From positions 3,165,480 to 3,229,479 of the forward strand of contig NZ_WPAG02000002.1 of assembly GCF_013602415.1 (NCBI RefSeq): a stretch of DNA of 64,000 nt. Direction: 5' to 3'. Source of the DNA: Rhodococcus sp. B50 (lineage in GTDB: Bacteria > Actinomycetota > Actinomycetes > Mycobacteriales > Mycobacteriaceae). The notes below the pieces were generated by a model. That model saw only the letters and a program-made list of their open reading frames with translations. It searched no databases and was not told where the DNA came from. A program made the position numbers and the translations under genes. This document shows, piece after piece, positions 44,187 through 55,902 of this stretch (position 1 is its first letter; each line of letters starts with the position of its first letter).

Positions 44187-44233
44187 GACGAAGCCGGGAC
44201 GGCCACATACCGTGTGGCCGCCCCGGCTTCGTC
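44187..44233. terminator. Long hairpin between the PRC-barrel gene and hsaB
   Basis: GACGAAGCCGGG pairs with CCCGGCTTCGTC and, inside a single mismatch, CGGCCACA pairs with TGTGGCCG around a 5-nt loop. About 20 bp of pairing makes this the strongest terminator in the window; it serves two convergent operons. Confidence 0.9.
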
Positions 44234-44258
44234 GTCCGGTGCTGCTGCGTCGTGCGGT

Positions 44259-44845
44259 CTACAACCAGGTGTCCTCCGTGACGGAGGTGAGGAACGCTTC
44301 GAGATCGTCGCGCCAGGGCGCCGGAGTGGTCTTCTCCGGTTCGATCCCGGTGTACTGCCCCCGGTAGAAGAGCAGCGGGCGCTCCTTCTCGTCGCGCACT
44401 TCGCTCAGCGACGACACGCGCCCGAACACCACCCAGTGGTCTCCTCCGTCGTGCACCGTCTCGACCGTGCAGTCGATGTGCGCGAGCGAGCCGGTGAGGA
44501 CGGGTGAATCCAGCGGCGAGGACGTCCAGTCGAGGCCGGCGAACTTGTCGGGTTCGCGGGAGCCGAACCGTGCACAGGTCTGCTGCTGCTCCTCGGCGAG
44601 GACGTTGACGCAGAACCGGCCCGCTCGTTCGATCGCCGCCCACGACCGCGACTGCTTCGTGGGACAGAACAGGACCAGTGGCGGATCGAGCGACAACGCG
44701 GCGAACGACTGGCACGCGAATCCCACTGGCGTTCCGTCGTCCTCGGTGGTGGTGATGACGGTGACGCCGGTGCAGAACTGCCCGAGCACGGTGCGGAAGG
44801 CCCGCGGGTCGATCGCACCGTCCTGTCCGGCCTCCGGCGCGGTCA

Positions 44846-44846
<1 letters not shown>
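44259..44846 (-). CDS. hsaB: HsaB, flavin reductase of the 3-HSA hydroxylase
   Basis: 195 aa flavin reductase domain (FMN/NADH): GQFCTGVTVITTTEDDGTPV, the FACQSFAALSLDPPLVLFC barrel and SLAHIDCTVETVHDGGDHW. It supplies reduced flavin to HsaA, which hydroxylates 3-HSA at C4 to 3,4-DHSA. The ATG at 44846 overlaps the hsaC stop (TAATG). Last gene of hsaA-hsaD-hsaC-hsaB, the order known from M. tuberculosis, and ended by the hairpin at 44187. Confidence 0.95.
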
Positions 44847-47808
<2,962 letters not shown>

Positions 47809-47852
47809 TGGACGCTCCCGTCTGTTCAGGAATTGATCGCTTGTTTCGAGAC

Positions 47853-47866
47853 TAGAACATGTTCTT
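47853..47866. promoter_or_regulatory. KstR operator, hsaA side
   Basis: TAGAACATGTTCTT, with a perfect 12-bp palindrome AGAACATGTTCT at its centre. It fits the KstR consensus TnnAACnnGTTnnA except for the final base. It lies 45 bp upstream of the hsaA start in the 190-bp divergent region shared with kshA. Confidence 0.85.
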
Positions 47867-47954
47867 ATTCGTGTCGAGATGCAGGACCGTCGCAGGTAGG
47901 CAACCCCTATGGGGGACCAAAGTCCCCGAACCCTTCCGCTCCGCACCCGAATTC

Positions 47955-47968
47955 TATAACGTGTTCTA
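47955..47968. promoter_or_regulatory. KstR operator, kshA side
   Basis: TATAACGTGTTCTA matches the KstR consensus TnnAACnnGTTnnA at every fixed base, 30 bp before the kshA ATG. Its first six bases, TATAAC, also resemble a -10 element, so repressor and RNA polymerase would compete directly. Confidence 0.9.
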
Positions 47969-47998
47969 GAGGAGATTTCCGGAAGGAAGTGAGCGGAC

Positions 47999-49147
47999 AT
48001 GGCACAGATTCGCGAGATCGACGTCGGAGAGGTCCGGACGCGTTTCGCGCGAGGCTGGCATTGCCTCGGCCTCAGTCGCACGTTCAAGGACGGCAAGCCC
48101 CACGCCGTCGAGGCCTTCGGCACGAAGCTCGTGGTGTGGGCCGACAGCAACGGCGATGTGAAGGTGCTCGACGCGTACTGCCGCCACATGGGCGGCGACC
48201 TGTCACAAGGCGAGATCAAGGGCGATTCGGTTGCGTGCCCGTTCCACGACTGGCGCTGGGGCGGCAACGGGAAGTGCACGGACATCCCGTACGCCAAGCG
48301 GGTTCCACCGCTGGCCCGCACCCGTTCGTGGATCACGATGGAGAAGCACGGCCAGGTGTTCGTGTGGAACGACCCCGAGGGCAACACCCCGCCTCCGGAG
48401 GTCACCGTTCCCGAGATCGAGCAGTACGGCTCGGACGAATGGACGGACTGGACGTGGAACCAGATCCGGATCGAGGGTTCCAACTGCCGCGAAATCATCG
48501 ACAACGTCGTCGACATGGCGCACTTCTTCTACATCCACTACGCCTTCCCCACGTTCTTCAAGAACGTCTTCGAAGGACACATCGCCGAGCAGTACCTCAA
48601 CACCCGTGGCCGGCCGGACAAGGGCATGGCGACGCAGTACGGGCTGGAGTCCACGCTCGAGTCGTATGCGGCCTATTACGGCCCCTCCTACATGATCAAC
48701 CCGCTCAAGAACAACTACGGCGGGTACCAGACCGAATCCGTGCTGATCAACTGCCATTACCCGATCACCCACGATTCGTTCATGCTCCAGTACGGCATCA
48801 TCGTCAAGAAGCCCACGGGCATGTCGGCAGAGCAGTCGGACGTGCTGGCCGCCAAGCTCACCGAAGGTGTCGGTGAGGGCTTCCTGCAGGACGTCGAGAT
48901 CTGGAAGAACAAGACCAAGATCGAGAATCCGCTGCTGTGCGACGAGGACGGCCCGGTCTACCAGCTCCGGCGCTGGTACGAGCAGTTCTACGTCGACGTC
49001 GCCGACGTCACGGAGAAGATGACGGGTCGCTTCGAGTTCGAGGTCGACACCGCCAAGGCGAACGAGGCCTGGGAGAAGGAAGTCGCCGAGAACCTCGAAC
49101 GCACGAAGCACGAGGAAGAACAGGACAAGCAGGAAGCGGAGGTCTGA
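47999..49147 (+). CDS. kshA: KshA, 3-ketosteroid 9-alpha-hydroxylase oxygenase
   Basis: 382 aa Rieske non-heme iron oxygenase that hydroxylates C9 of AD/ADD-type steroids (often as CoA esters), leading to opening of ring B. Rieske [2Fe-2S] ligands Cys61, His63, Cys80, His83; mononuclear iron His175 and His180 in DMAHFFYIHYAFP, with an acidic ligand further on. Its reductase KshB is not in the window. ATG 47999 has GGAAGGAAG upstream. A KstR box precedes it and a small Cys-rich gene follows by 2 bp. Confidence 0.96.
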   Translation: MAQIREIDVGEVRTRFARGWHCLGLSRTFKDGKPHAVEAFGTKLVVWADSNGDVKVLDAYCRHMGGDLSQGEIKGDSVACPFHDWRWGGNGKCTDIPYAKRVPPLARTRSWITMEKHGQVFVWNDPEGNTPPPEVTVPEIEQYGSDEWTDWTWNQIRIEGSNCREIIDNVVDMAHFFYIHYAFPTFFKNVFEGHIAEQYLNTRGRPDKGMATQYGLESTLESYAAYYGPSYMINPLKNNYGGYQTESVLINCHYPITHDSFMLQYGIIVKKPTGMSAEQSDVLAAKLTEGVGEGFLQDVEIWKNKTKIENPLLCDEDGPVYQLRRWYEQFYVDVADVTEKMTGRFEFEVDTAKANEAWEKEVAENLERTKHEEEQDKQEAEV

Positions 49148-49149
49148 CG

Positions 49150-49512
49150 ATGAGCGCCTCGGCCCGAAAGATCACATGGGCGAAGTCCCCGGACTTCTCC
49201 GAATGGCCCGGCCGGGCCGAGGCCATCGCCGCTCAGACCGCCATCGACAAGATCGATTACCTGGAGTCCGGCCGGCACGAGGTGCAGTGCCGCGAGTGCG
49301 GCACGTGCGTCCTCGTCCGTAAGAACAGCCTGTCGCACACGAGCGTGCAGTGGCAGGAAGATCCGGACACCGTGTGCCCGACTTTCCGCGCGACCGCCTC
49401 GATACGAGGTTCGTCCATCACACCACGAGAAGGGTGTCCGCAGCTCGGGGCGAGCATCGACCAGGCCGTGCTCGACGGCACCCTCCCCGTTCCCGGCGAA
49501 TCTCCCACCTGA
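49150..49512 (+). CDS. Conserved Cys-rich protein following kshA
   Basis: 120 aa, no signal peptide. Five Cys: Cys47, Cys50 and Cys53 in VQCRECGTCVL (CxxCxxC), Cys76 in DTVCPTF and Cys96 in EGCPQLG. This pattern could hold a metal or Fe-S cluster. It starts 2 bp after the kshA stop, so it is cotranscribed from the KstR promoter, and it sits where I recall Rv3527 next to kshA in M. tuberculosis. No characterised family is recognised; a link to KshA electron transfer or cluster assembly is only an idea. Confidence 0.8.
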   Translation: MSASARKITWAKSPDFSEWPGRAEAIAAQTAIDKIDYLESGRHEVQCRECGTCVLVRKNSLSHTSVQWQEDPDTVCPTFRATASIRGSSITPREGCPQLGASIDQAVLDGTLPVPGESPT

Positions 49513-49533
49513 CCGACCGAGCACCGATCCACC

Positions 49534-49570
49534 ACGCGACGGCACCGTCACACCGACTGTGCCGTCGCGT
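49534..49570 (+). terminator. Hairpin after the kshA operon
   Basis: ACGCGACGGCAC pairs with GTGCCGTCGCGT, 12 bp perfect, 13-nt loop, followed by TCTGTTCTG. It lies 21 bp after the Cys-rich gene and separates it from kstD. Confidence 0.85.
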
Positions 49571-49673
49571 TCTGTTCTGCCGGTGATATTCGGTTCCACC
49601 ACCGACATCACGTCGTCTTCGCTTCACGTCCAGGACTCTTCGTTTTCGGGGATGGACTCGGCACCACCATTTC

Positions 49674-49687
49674 TATAACGTGTTCTA
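49674..49687. promoter_or_regulatory. KstR operator overlapping the kstD promoter and start
   Basis: TATAACGTGTTCTA, identical to the box before kshA. It ends one base before the kstD ATG (49689), so it covers the place where a -10 element and transcription start must lie for a very short or absent leader. No Shine-Dalgarno sequence fits between. Confidence 0.9.
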
Positions 49688-49688
49688 C

Positions 49689-51401
49689 ATGACGGAGCAG
49701 GAGTACGACATCGTTGTCGTCGGCAGCGGCGCCGGCGGGATGACCGCCGCCATCACCGCGGCCCGCAAGGGCGCCGACGTGGTCCTGATCGAGAAGGCGC
49801 CGCGCTACGGCGGGTCGAGCGCCCGGTCGGGCGGCGGTGTGTGGATCCCGAACAACGAGGCGCTGAAGGCCGCCGGGGTGGACGACACCCCGGAGGAGGC
49901 CCGAAAATACCTTCACAGCATCATCGGCGACGACGTACCCGCAGAGAAGATCGACACCTACATCGATCGCGGACCGGAGATGCTCTCCTTCGTCCTGAAG
50001 AACAGTGCACTCGAACTGCAATGGGTACCGGGCTATTCCGACTACTACCCCGAGGCGCCCGGCGGACGTCCCGGGGGTCGTTCGGTGGAACCGACACCTT
50101 TCGACGGGCGCCGCCTCGGCGAGGATCTCGCACTCCTCGAACCCGATTACGCCCGCGCTCCCAAGAACTTCGTCATCACCCAGGCCGACTACAAGTGGCT
50201 GAACCTGCTCATGCGCAATCCGCGCGGACCGGTGCGAGCCCTGCGGGTCGGAGCCCGCTTCGTCTGGGCGAATCTCACCCGGAAACACCTGCTCGTCCGG
50301 GGTCAGGCTCTCATGGCCGGTCTGCGGATCGGCCTGCGCGACGCCGGTGTCCCCCTCCTACTGGAGACCTCGCTCACCGACCTCGTCGTCGAGGACGGCG
50401 CCGTGCGCGGTGTCGAGGTCGTCGCGAACGGCGAGAAGCGCATCATCCGTGCCCGCAAGGGTGTGATCCTCGCGAGCGGCGGTTTCGAACACAATGCCGA
50501 GATGCGGGCGCAGTACCAGCGTCAGCCCATCGGCACCGAATGGACCGTGGGAGCGAAGGCCAACACCGGTGACGGCATCCTCGCCGGACAAAAACTCGGT
50601 GCCGCAGTCGATTTCATGGACGACGCCTGGTGGGGACCGTCCTTCACGCTCACCGGCGGCCCGTGGTTCGCACTTTCGGAACGCAGTCTGCCCGGCTGTC
50701 TCATGGTCAACATGGCGGGCAAACGCTTCGTCAACGAGTCGGCGCCGTACGTGGAGGCGACCCACGCGATGTACGGGGGTAAGCACGGACGCGGCGACGG
50801 TCCGGGCGAGAACACCCCCAGCTGGCTGATCCTCGATCAGCGTTACCGCGACCGCTACACCTTCGCCGGCATCACGCCCCGCACCCCCTTCCCCCGCCGG
50901 TGGCTCGAGGCCGGGATACTCGTCAAGGCCGGCTCCATCACCGAACTCGCCGAGAAGATCGGGGTGCCGGCCGACACCCTCACCGAGACCGTGCAGCGGT
51001 TCAACGGATTCGCACGCGCCGGGAAGGACGAGGATTTCGGCCGCGGCGAATCCCACTACGACCACTATTACGGGGATCCGCGCAACAAGCCGAACCCGAG
51101 CCTCGGCGTGGTCGACAAGGCCCCGTTCTACGCGTTCACGGTGGTCCCCGGCGATCTCGGCACCAAGGGCGGACTCGTCACCGATGTCGACGGCCGGGTC
51201 CTGCGCGAAGACGGCACCGTGATCGACGGCCTCTACGCGACCGGCAACGTCAGCTCGCCGGTCATGGGCCACACCTATGCCGGCCCCGGCGCCACCATCG
51301 GACCGGCGATGACCTTCGGCTACCTTGCGGCGCTCGATATTCTCGGCCGCACACGTGACGACCGCACCGAAGAACTGCGAGAATCCGCCGACACCGTGTG
51401 A
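49689..51401 (+). CDS. kstD: KstD, 3-ketosteroid delta-1-dehydrogenase
   Basis: 570 aa FAD flavoprotein that introduces the C1-C2 double bond in ring A of 3-ketosteroids, needed for aromatisation and ring B opening. FAD loop VVVGSGAGGMTAA, GGSSARSGGGVWIPN, FYAFTVVPGDLGTKGGLVTD and the C-terminal YAGPGATIGPAMTFGYLA are diagnostic. ATG 49689 is taken because TEQEYDIVVVG begins the domain; an ATG three codons earlier lies inside the operator. Likely leaderless. chsH3 follows 40 bp downstream. Confidence 0.96.
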   Translation: MTEQEYDIVVVGSGAGGMTAAITAARKGADVVLIEKAPRYGGSSARSGGGVWIPNNEALKAAGVDDTPEEARKYLHSIIGDDVPAEKIDTYIDRGPEMLSFVLKNSALELQWVPGYSDYYPEAPGGRPGGRSVEPTPFDGRRLGEDLALLEPDYARAPKNFVITQADYKWLNLLMRNPRGPVRALRVGARFVWANLTRKHLLVRGQALMAGLRIGLRDAGVPLLLETSLTDLVVEDGAVRGVEVVANGEKRIIRARKGVILASGGFEHNAEMRAQYQRQPIGTEWTVGAKANTGDGILAGQKLGAAVDFMDDAWWGPSFTLTGGPWFALSERSLPGCLMVNMAGKRFVNESAPYVEATHAMYGGKHGRGDGPGENTPSWLILDQRYRDRYTFAGITPRTPFPRRWLEAGILVKAGSITELAEKIGVPADTLTETVQRFNGFARAGKDEDFGRGESHYDHYYGDPRNKPNPSLGVVDKAPFYAFTVVPGDLGTKGGLVTDVDGRVLREDGTVIDGLYATGNVSSPVMGHTYAGPGATIGPAMTFGYLAALDILGRTRDDRTEELRESADTV

Positions 51402-51441
51402 CCCGACCGACCCGAGTTCGAGCCGTAGAAAGGAAGCGCCT

Positions 51442-52302
51442 GTGCCCATCGACCCCTCGGTAGCCGTCGGAGCCGAACTGCCCGCTCAGGAATTCGAGTG
51501 GAGCAGCACCGATGTCCAGCTCTACAACCTCGGCATCGGTGCCGGTTCCCGCCCCACCGACGCAGGAGAACTGCGGTACCTCCGCGACAAGGAGCCCCAG
51601 GTACTCCCCACCTTCGCCACCGTCGCCGCGACCTTTCACCACGTCGAGCCGCCGAAGGTGTCGTTCCCCGGAATCGAGATCGATCTCGCCAGGGTCGTCC
51701 ACGGCAGCCAGGAGGTGACCGTGCACGCACCCATCCCGGCTTCGGGCAAGGGGCGTACGATCACCCGCATCGCCGAGGTCTGGGACAAGGGCAAGGCCGC
51801 TGTCGTGGTCCAGGAATCGAGGACCGAGGATCTCGACGGCAATCCCCTGTGGACCGCACGGTCGTCGATCTTCGCCCGCGGGGAGGGCGGTTTCGGCGGT
51901 GAGCGTGGACCGTCGGAGTCGGTGGAGTACCCCGATCGCGCGCCGGATGCCGAGTTCGACGTGCCGACCCTGCCTCAGCAGGCGTTGCTGTACCGGCTGT
52001 GCGGTGATCGCAACCCGCTCCACTCCGATCCCGAGTTCGCCTCGGCAGCAGGCTTTCCTGCACCGATCCTGCACGGGCTGTGCACCTACGGCATCGTGTG
52101 CAGGGCCGTGACCGACGGCCTGTTGGGCTCGGATGCCTCCCGCGTGAAGGGATTCCGTGCCCGTTTCGCCGGCGTGGTCTTCCCCGGCGAAACACTCCGG
52201 GTGCGCGTCTGGAACGACGGTGAACGCAAGCTCGTCACCGCATCCGTGATCGAACGCGACCTCGCCCCCGCCCTGGCCGACGTGGTACTCACCGTGGCCT
52301 GA
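51442..52302 (+). CDS. chsH3: ChsH3 / Hsd4B-type 2-enoyl-CoA hydratase (double hotdog, MaoC)
   Basis: 286 aa, two MaoC-like hotdog halves; the catalytic R-hydratase motif is in the second half (GDRNPLHSDPEFASAAGFPA, with Asp and His). It hydrates sterol side-chain 2-enoyl-CoA intermediates; van der Geize named the Rhodococcus homologue Hsd4B, and mycobacterial Rv3538 is ChsH3. GTG 51442 follows AGGAAG. Gene order kstD-chsH3 matches Rv3537-Rv3538 as I recall, so cotranscription under KstR is expected. Confidence 0.9.
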   Translation: MPIDPSVAVGAELPAQEFEWSSTDVQLYNLGIGAGSRPTDAGELRYLRDKEPQVLPTFATVAATFHHVEPPKVSFPGIEIDLARVVHGSQEVTVHAPIPASGKGRTITRIAEVWDKGKAAVVVQESRTEDLDGNPLWTARSSIFARGEGGFGGERGPSESVEYPDRAPDAEFDVPTLPQQALLYRLCGDRNPLHSDPEFASAAGFPAPILHGLCTYGIVCRAVTDGLLGSDASRVKGFRARFAGVVFPGETLRVRVWNDGERKLVTASVIERDLAPALADVVLTVA

Positions 52303-52334
52303 GCGCCGCACCCCCCGAAAGAGCGACATACAAC

Positions 52335-54080
52335 ATGACACTTCGTGATTCGTCGCCGCGCCTGTCGCGGCGCGGCTTCCTCGCGGCCGGTGCAGGCGCA
52401 CTGGCCGTCACCGCGATCGGCGGCTGGACTCCGGTCCATGCCGTTCCTTCCGGATCGGCAGGGGCGACACTCCCTACCCCGCCTGGCTTTCCCGAGGGCA
52501 TCGAGCTCTACCAGCAGGCGTACCAGAACTGGTCGAAAGAGATCATGCTGGACGCGATCCAGACCTGCGCGCCGCGAACTCCCGACGACGTCGTGCGTCT
52601 GGTGAACTGGGCACACCGGAGCGGATACACCATCCGTCCGCGCGGAGCGATGCACGGCTGGACACCGCTGACGATCGTCAACGGCGCACCCGTCGACAGG
52701 GTGATCCTGGCCGATACCATGCTCCATCTCAACTGGGTCCAGGTGGAACCCGGCGGCTCGCCCGCGACCGTCACGGCCGGTCCCGGCGCGACACTCGACG
52801 CGATCACCACGGCACTGCAGGATCACGGCCTCGGACTCGCGAATCTTCCTGCGCCCGGCGTATTGTCGGTGGCAGGGGCTCTCGCCGTCAACGCACACGG
52901 TGCCGCTCTGCCCGCAGACGGTGAATCCACCCTGCCCGGACACACTTTCGGGTCGTTGAGCAACCTCGTCACCGAACTGACGGCTGTCGTGTGGGACGGA
53001 AACGCCTACGCACTGCGTACGTTCACCCGCGCCGACCCCGAGATCACACCCCTGCTCACCCACCTCGGCCGCACGTTCATCACGTCCGTCACCTTGCAGG
53101 CCGGACCGAACTACCGCATGCGGTGCCAGTCCTTCACCGACGTCTCCTGGCAGGAACTGTTCGCACCGGCCGGAGCGTCGGGTCGGACCTTCGAATCGTT
53201 CGTCGCCTCCGCAGGTCGCGCCGAGGCGATCTGGTATCCGTTCACGGACAAACCGTGGATGAAGGTGTGGTCGCTCGCACCGGAGAAGCCACCGACCTCG
53301 CGCGAGGTGACCGGCCCGTACAACTACCCGTTCTCCGACAATGTGCCCGAACCGATCACCGACCTGCTGGGGCAGATCACGGCGGGGAACACCTCGATCG
53401 CACCGGCTTTCGGCCAGACCTATTACGGCGTGACGGTGGCGGGTCTCGCAGCGACGGGATCGTCCGACATCTGGGGCTGGTCGAAAGATCTCCAGTTCTA
53501 CATCAAGGCCACCACACTGCGTCTCACCGAGGGCGGCGGCGCGGTACTCACGAACCGGGCCAACATCGCCAATGTGATCCACGATTTCGCTCACTGGTTC
53601 GCCGAACGCATCGAGCACTACCGCGGTCTGGGACAGTTCCCCCTCAACGGTCCGGTCGAAATCCGTTGCTGCGGACTGGATCGGCCGGAAGACGTCCTCG
53701 TCCCGTCGGCAGGGCCTCCGACGATCGCCTCGACCCGTCCGCGGCCCGACCACCCGGAATGGGACACCGCCATCTGGCTCAACGTTCTCGGTGTCCCGGG
53801 CACGCCCGGGATGTTCGCCTTCTACCGCGAGATGGAACAGTGGATGCGGCAGCGGTACAACGGAAGCGACTCGACCTTCCGGCCCGAATGGTCGAAGGGC
53901 TGGGCATTCGGTCCCGATCTGCCGTACACGGACGAGCAGATCCTGACGCAGGGTCTGCCGGAGACCTATCGGGAAGGCGTACCGTCGGACGAGAACTGGG
54001 ATTCGGCTCGCGCGGTGTACAACCGTCTCGATCCGCATCGGGTGTTCAGCAACACCTTCATCGACGCCCTGCTCCCCTGA
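52335..54080 (+). CDS. choE: Secreted type II cholesterol oxidase (VAO family, covalent FAD)
   Basis: 581 aa. A Tat signal peptide (SRRGFLAAGAGALAV) is followed by a VAO-fold FAD domain with the covalent-FAD His candidate His107 in RPRGAMHGWTPLTI, then a cholesterol oxidase substrate-binding domain (about residues 220-560). It oxidises and isomerises the 3-hydroxyl of cholesterol to cholest-4-en-3-one outside the cell or at its surface, making H2O2. Type II enzymes are unrelated to the GMC-type ChoD. It lies 32 bp after chsH3 and may share its transcript. Confidence 0.9.
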   Translation: MTLRDSSPRLSRRGFLAAGAGALAVTAIGGWTPVHAVPSGSAGATLPTPPGFPEGIELYQQAYQNWSKEIMLDAIQTCAPRTPDDVVRLVNWAHRSGYTIRPRGAMHGWTPLTIVNGAPVDRVILADTMLHLNWVQVEPGGSPATVTAGPGATLDAITTALQDHGLGLANLPAPGVLSVAGALAVNAHGAALPADGESTLPGHTFGSLSNLVTELTAVVWDGNAYALRTFTRADPEITPLLTHLGRTFITSVTLQAGPNYRMRCQSFTDVSWQELFAPAGASGRTFESFVASAGRAEAIWYPFTDKPWMKVWSLAPEKPPTSREVTGPYNYPFSDNVPEPITDLLGQITAGNTSIAPAFGQTYYGVTVAGLAATGSSDIWGWSKDLQFYIKATTLRLTEGGGAVLTNRANIANVIHDFAHWFAERIEHYRGLGQFPLNGPVEIRCCGLDRPEDVLVPSAGPPTIASTRPRPDHPEWDTAIWLNVLGVPGTPGMFAFYREMEQWMRQRYNGSDSTFRPEWSKGWAFGPDLPYTDEQILTQGLPETYREGVPSDENWDSARAVYNRLDPHRVFSNTFIDALLP

Positions 54081-54143
54081 GGGGCCCACGGGCACAGCTC
54101 GCTCGGCACGGGCACAGCGCGGTCCTTTGCTAGGGTTCGCACC

Positions 54144-55199
54144 ATGCGGAACGTGCGAAGATGGATCGGTGCTGCTGCTGTGCCCGTGCTGGTTCTCGCG
54201 GGTGGTGTGACACTCGCCGGAACCGCGGTGGCTCTTCCCGATACGGGTTCGGCCACCGTGTCGAGCGGCAGCGACAGCCCGGTGACCTTCGAGGCCGCAG
54301 GCACCACCTTCCACGGCAGTCTCCGCAGTCCGGACGGTGCGACGGTCGCCGCCGCGCTGTTGCTCCCGGGCAGCGGCCCCACCGATCGCAACGGCAACCA
54401 GCCCGGCGCTGCGGCCGACACCCTGGTGCGCTCCGCGGACGCACTCGCCGCCCACGGCATCGCGAGCCTGCGGTTCGACAAGATCGGAGCCGGCGAGACA
54501 GGGCTCGGGACCTACACCCCCGAGACCGTCGGCGAGTACGGCTTCACCGAGCAGGTCGATCATGCCGAGGCCGCCGTGCGGTTGCTCACCGAACGCACCG
54601 GCGTCGCTGCCGAGGACATCCTCGTACTCGGACACAGCGAGGGCGGCCTGACCGCCCTCGCACTGGCCGATCGCGGCATCGGGAGCGGCTTCGCGCTGTT
54701 GGCGCCGCTCCCGATGCGCTATCTGGATCTGCTGTCCGCCCAGCTCACCGCGCTCGCCGACTCCGGGCAGCTCGGCGCCGATGCCGATGCCGTGCGAGCC
54801 GAGTTGCCGCGCACCGTCGAATCGTTGCGGACGACCGGCACCGTGCCGGCCGACCAGCACCCGATCGTCGCGCAGCTCGGTCTGAATGCCGCGAACGCCA
54901 AGTTCCTCTCCGAGGCCGACGAGCTCGATCCGGTCGAACTCGCCGCACGGTTGGCGACCGACACCCCTGTACTGCTGACCTGCTCCGACAAGGACCTGAA
55001 CATCAGCTGCGCTCAGGTCGAACCGCTGCGTGACGCACTCGCACACACCGACCTGCAGTTCGAGCATTTCGCCACCGCGAATCACGGACTCGAGGAACTC
55101 GGCCCTCTGCAGCCGGGACCGGCCGACCTCATCGCGCTTCTGCCCGTGTCGTTCGAATTCTCGGCGGCCATCGACGATTGGGCCGAACGCGCACGCTGA
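54144..55199 (+). CDS. Secreted alpha/beta hydrolase
   Basis: 351 aa. The signal peptide (RRWIGAAAVPVLVLAGGVTL) is cleaved near AVALP. Hydrolase core: LLLPGSGPTDRNGNQPG oxyanion region, nucleophile motif VLGHSEGGLTALAL, and a late His in ATANHGLEELG. This matches the serine aminopeptidase-like hydrolases secreted by actinobacteria. An ester or lipid substrate is likely; a link to sterol esters is tempting beside a secreted cholesterol oxidase but is not shown by sequence. Confidence 0.85.
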   Translation: MRNVRRWIGAAAVPVLVLAGGVTLAGTAVALPDTGSATVSSGSDSPVTFEAAGTTFHGSLRSPDGATVAAALLLPGSGPTDRNGNQPGAAADTLVRSADALAAHGIASLRFDKIGAGETGLGTYTPETVGEYGFTEQVDHAEAAVRLLTERTGVAAEDILVLGHSEGGLTALALADRGIGSGFALLAPLPMRYLDLLSAQLTALADSGQLGADADAVRAELPRTVESLRTTGTVPADQHPIVAQLGLNAANAKFLSEADELDPVELAARLATDTPVLLTCSDKDLNISCAQVEPLRDALAHTDLQFEHFATANHGLEELGPLQPGPADLIALLPVSFEFSAAIDDWAERAR

Positions 55200-55260
55200 G
55201 CGTGCGACGCACGTTCGAGGACGCGGGATTGTCGTCCGGGGGTGCGGGTATCCACGGCAC

Positions 55261-55875
55261 ATGACAGCACTCCACGCCGTAGCACTGAACTGCACTCTCA
55301 AGCCGTCTCCCGCCGAGTCCAGCACCGACAAGATGGTGGCGCACGTGTTCGACGCACTGTCGCAGCACGACGTCAGCGTCGAAACGGTCCGGGTCGTCGA
55401 CTTCGACCTCAAGCCAGGCGTGGAAGCCGACATGGGCGACGGAGATCAGTGGCCGGAGATCGTCGAGCGCATCGCCTCGGCCGACATCCTGCTCGTCGCC
55501 ACACCGACCTGGGTGGGACACATGTCGAGTGTCGCCCAGCGTGTCCTCGAGCGACTCGACGCCGAACTGTCGAACACCGACGACGAGAACCGGCCGCGCA
55601 TGGTGGGCAAGGTCGGGATCGCCGCGGTCGTCGGCAACGAGGACGGTGCGCACAAGATCGTCGCCGACCTGTTCCAGAGTCTCAACGACATCGGGTTCTC
55701 CATCCCGGCCCAGGGTTCGACCTACTGGAACGGCGAGGCCATGTCGGGCACCGACTTCAAGGATCTCGCCGAGATCCCCGAAGCGGTGCGTTCGACCACC
55801 GAATCCGTCGCCCGGAACGCCGTGCACCTGGCCACGTTGTTGCGTCAGCGGCAGTACTCGCCCTATCCCGAGTGA
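55261..55875 (+). CDS. NAD(P)H-dependent FMN reductase / flavodoxin-like protein
   Basis: 204 aa flavodoxin-like fold. The FMN phosphate loop is LNCTLKPSPAESSTDKM at the N-terminus, followed by ADILLVATPTWVGHMSSVAQ, the usual second flavin loop, and GFSIPAQGSTYWNGEAM. Members reduce flavins, quinones or metals with NAD(P)H. It converges on the ABC-2 permease gene. Its role here is unknown. Confidence 0.88.
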   Translation: MTALHAVALNCTLKPSPAESSTDKMVAHVFDALSQHDVSVETVRVVDFDLKPGVEADMGDGDQWPEIVERIASADILLVATPTWVGHMSSVAQRVLERLDAELSNTDDENRPRMVGKVGIAAVVGNEDGAHKIVADLFQSLNDIGFSIPAQGSTYWNGEAMSGTDFKDLAEIPEAVRSTTESVARNAVHLATLLRQRQYSPYPE

Positions 55876-55902
55876 GTCCCCACGTCGATGTGAGCTCGAC
55901 CG

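Noticed and set aside
54081..54143. Direct repeat CACGGGCACAGC after choE
   Set aside because: Two short direct copies that form no hairpin and are too short to call an attachment site or a terminator.
52086..55433. Open frame of over 1100 codons on the minus strand across chsH3, choE and the hydrolase gene
   Set aside because: Composition is typical of a shadow frame; the plus-strand genes have signal peptides, domains and catalytic motifs.
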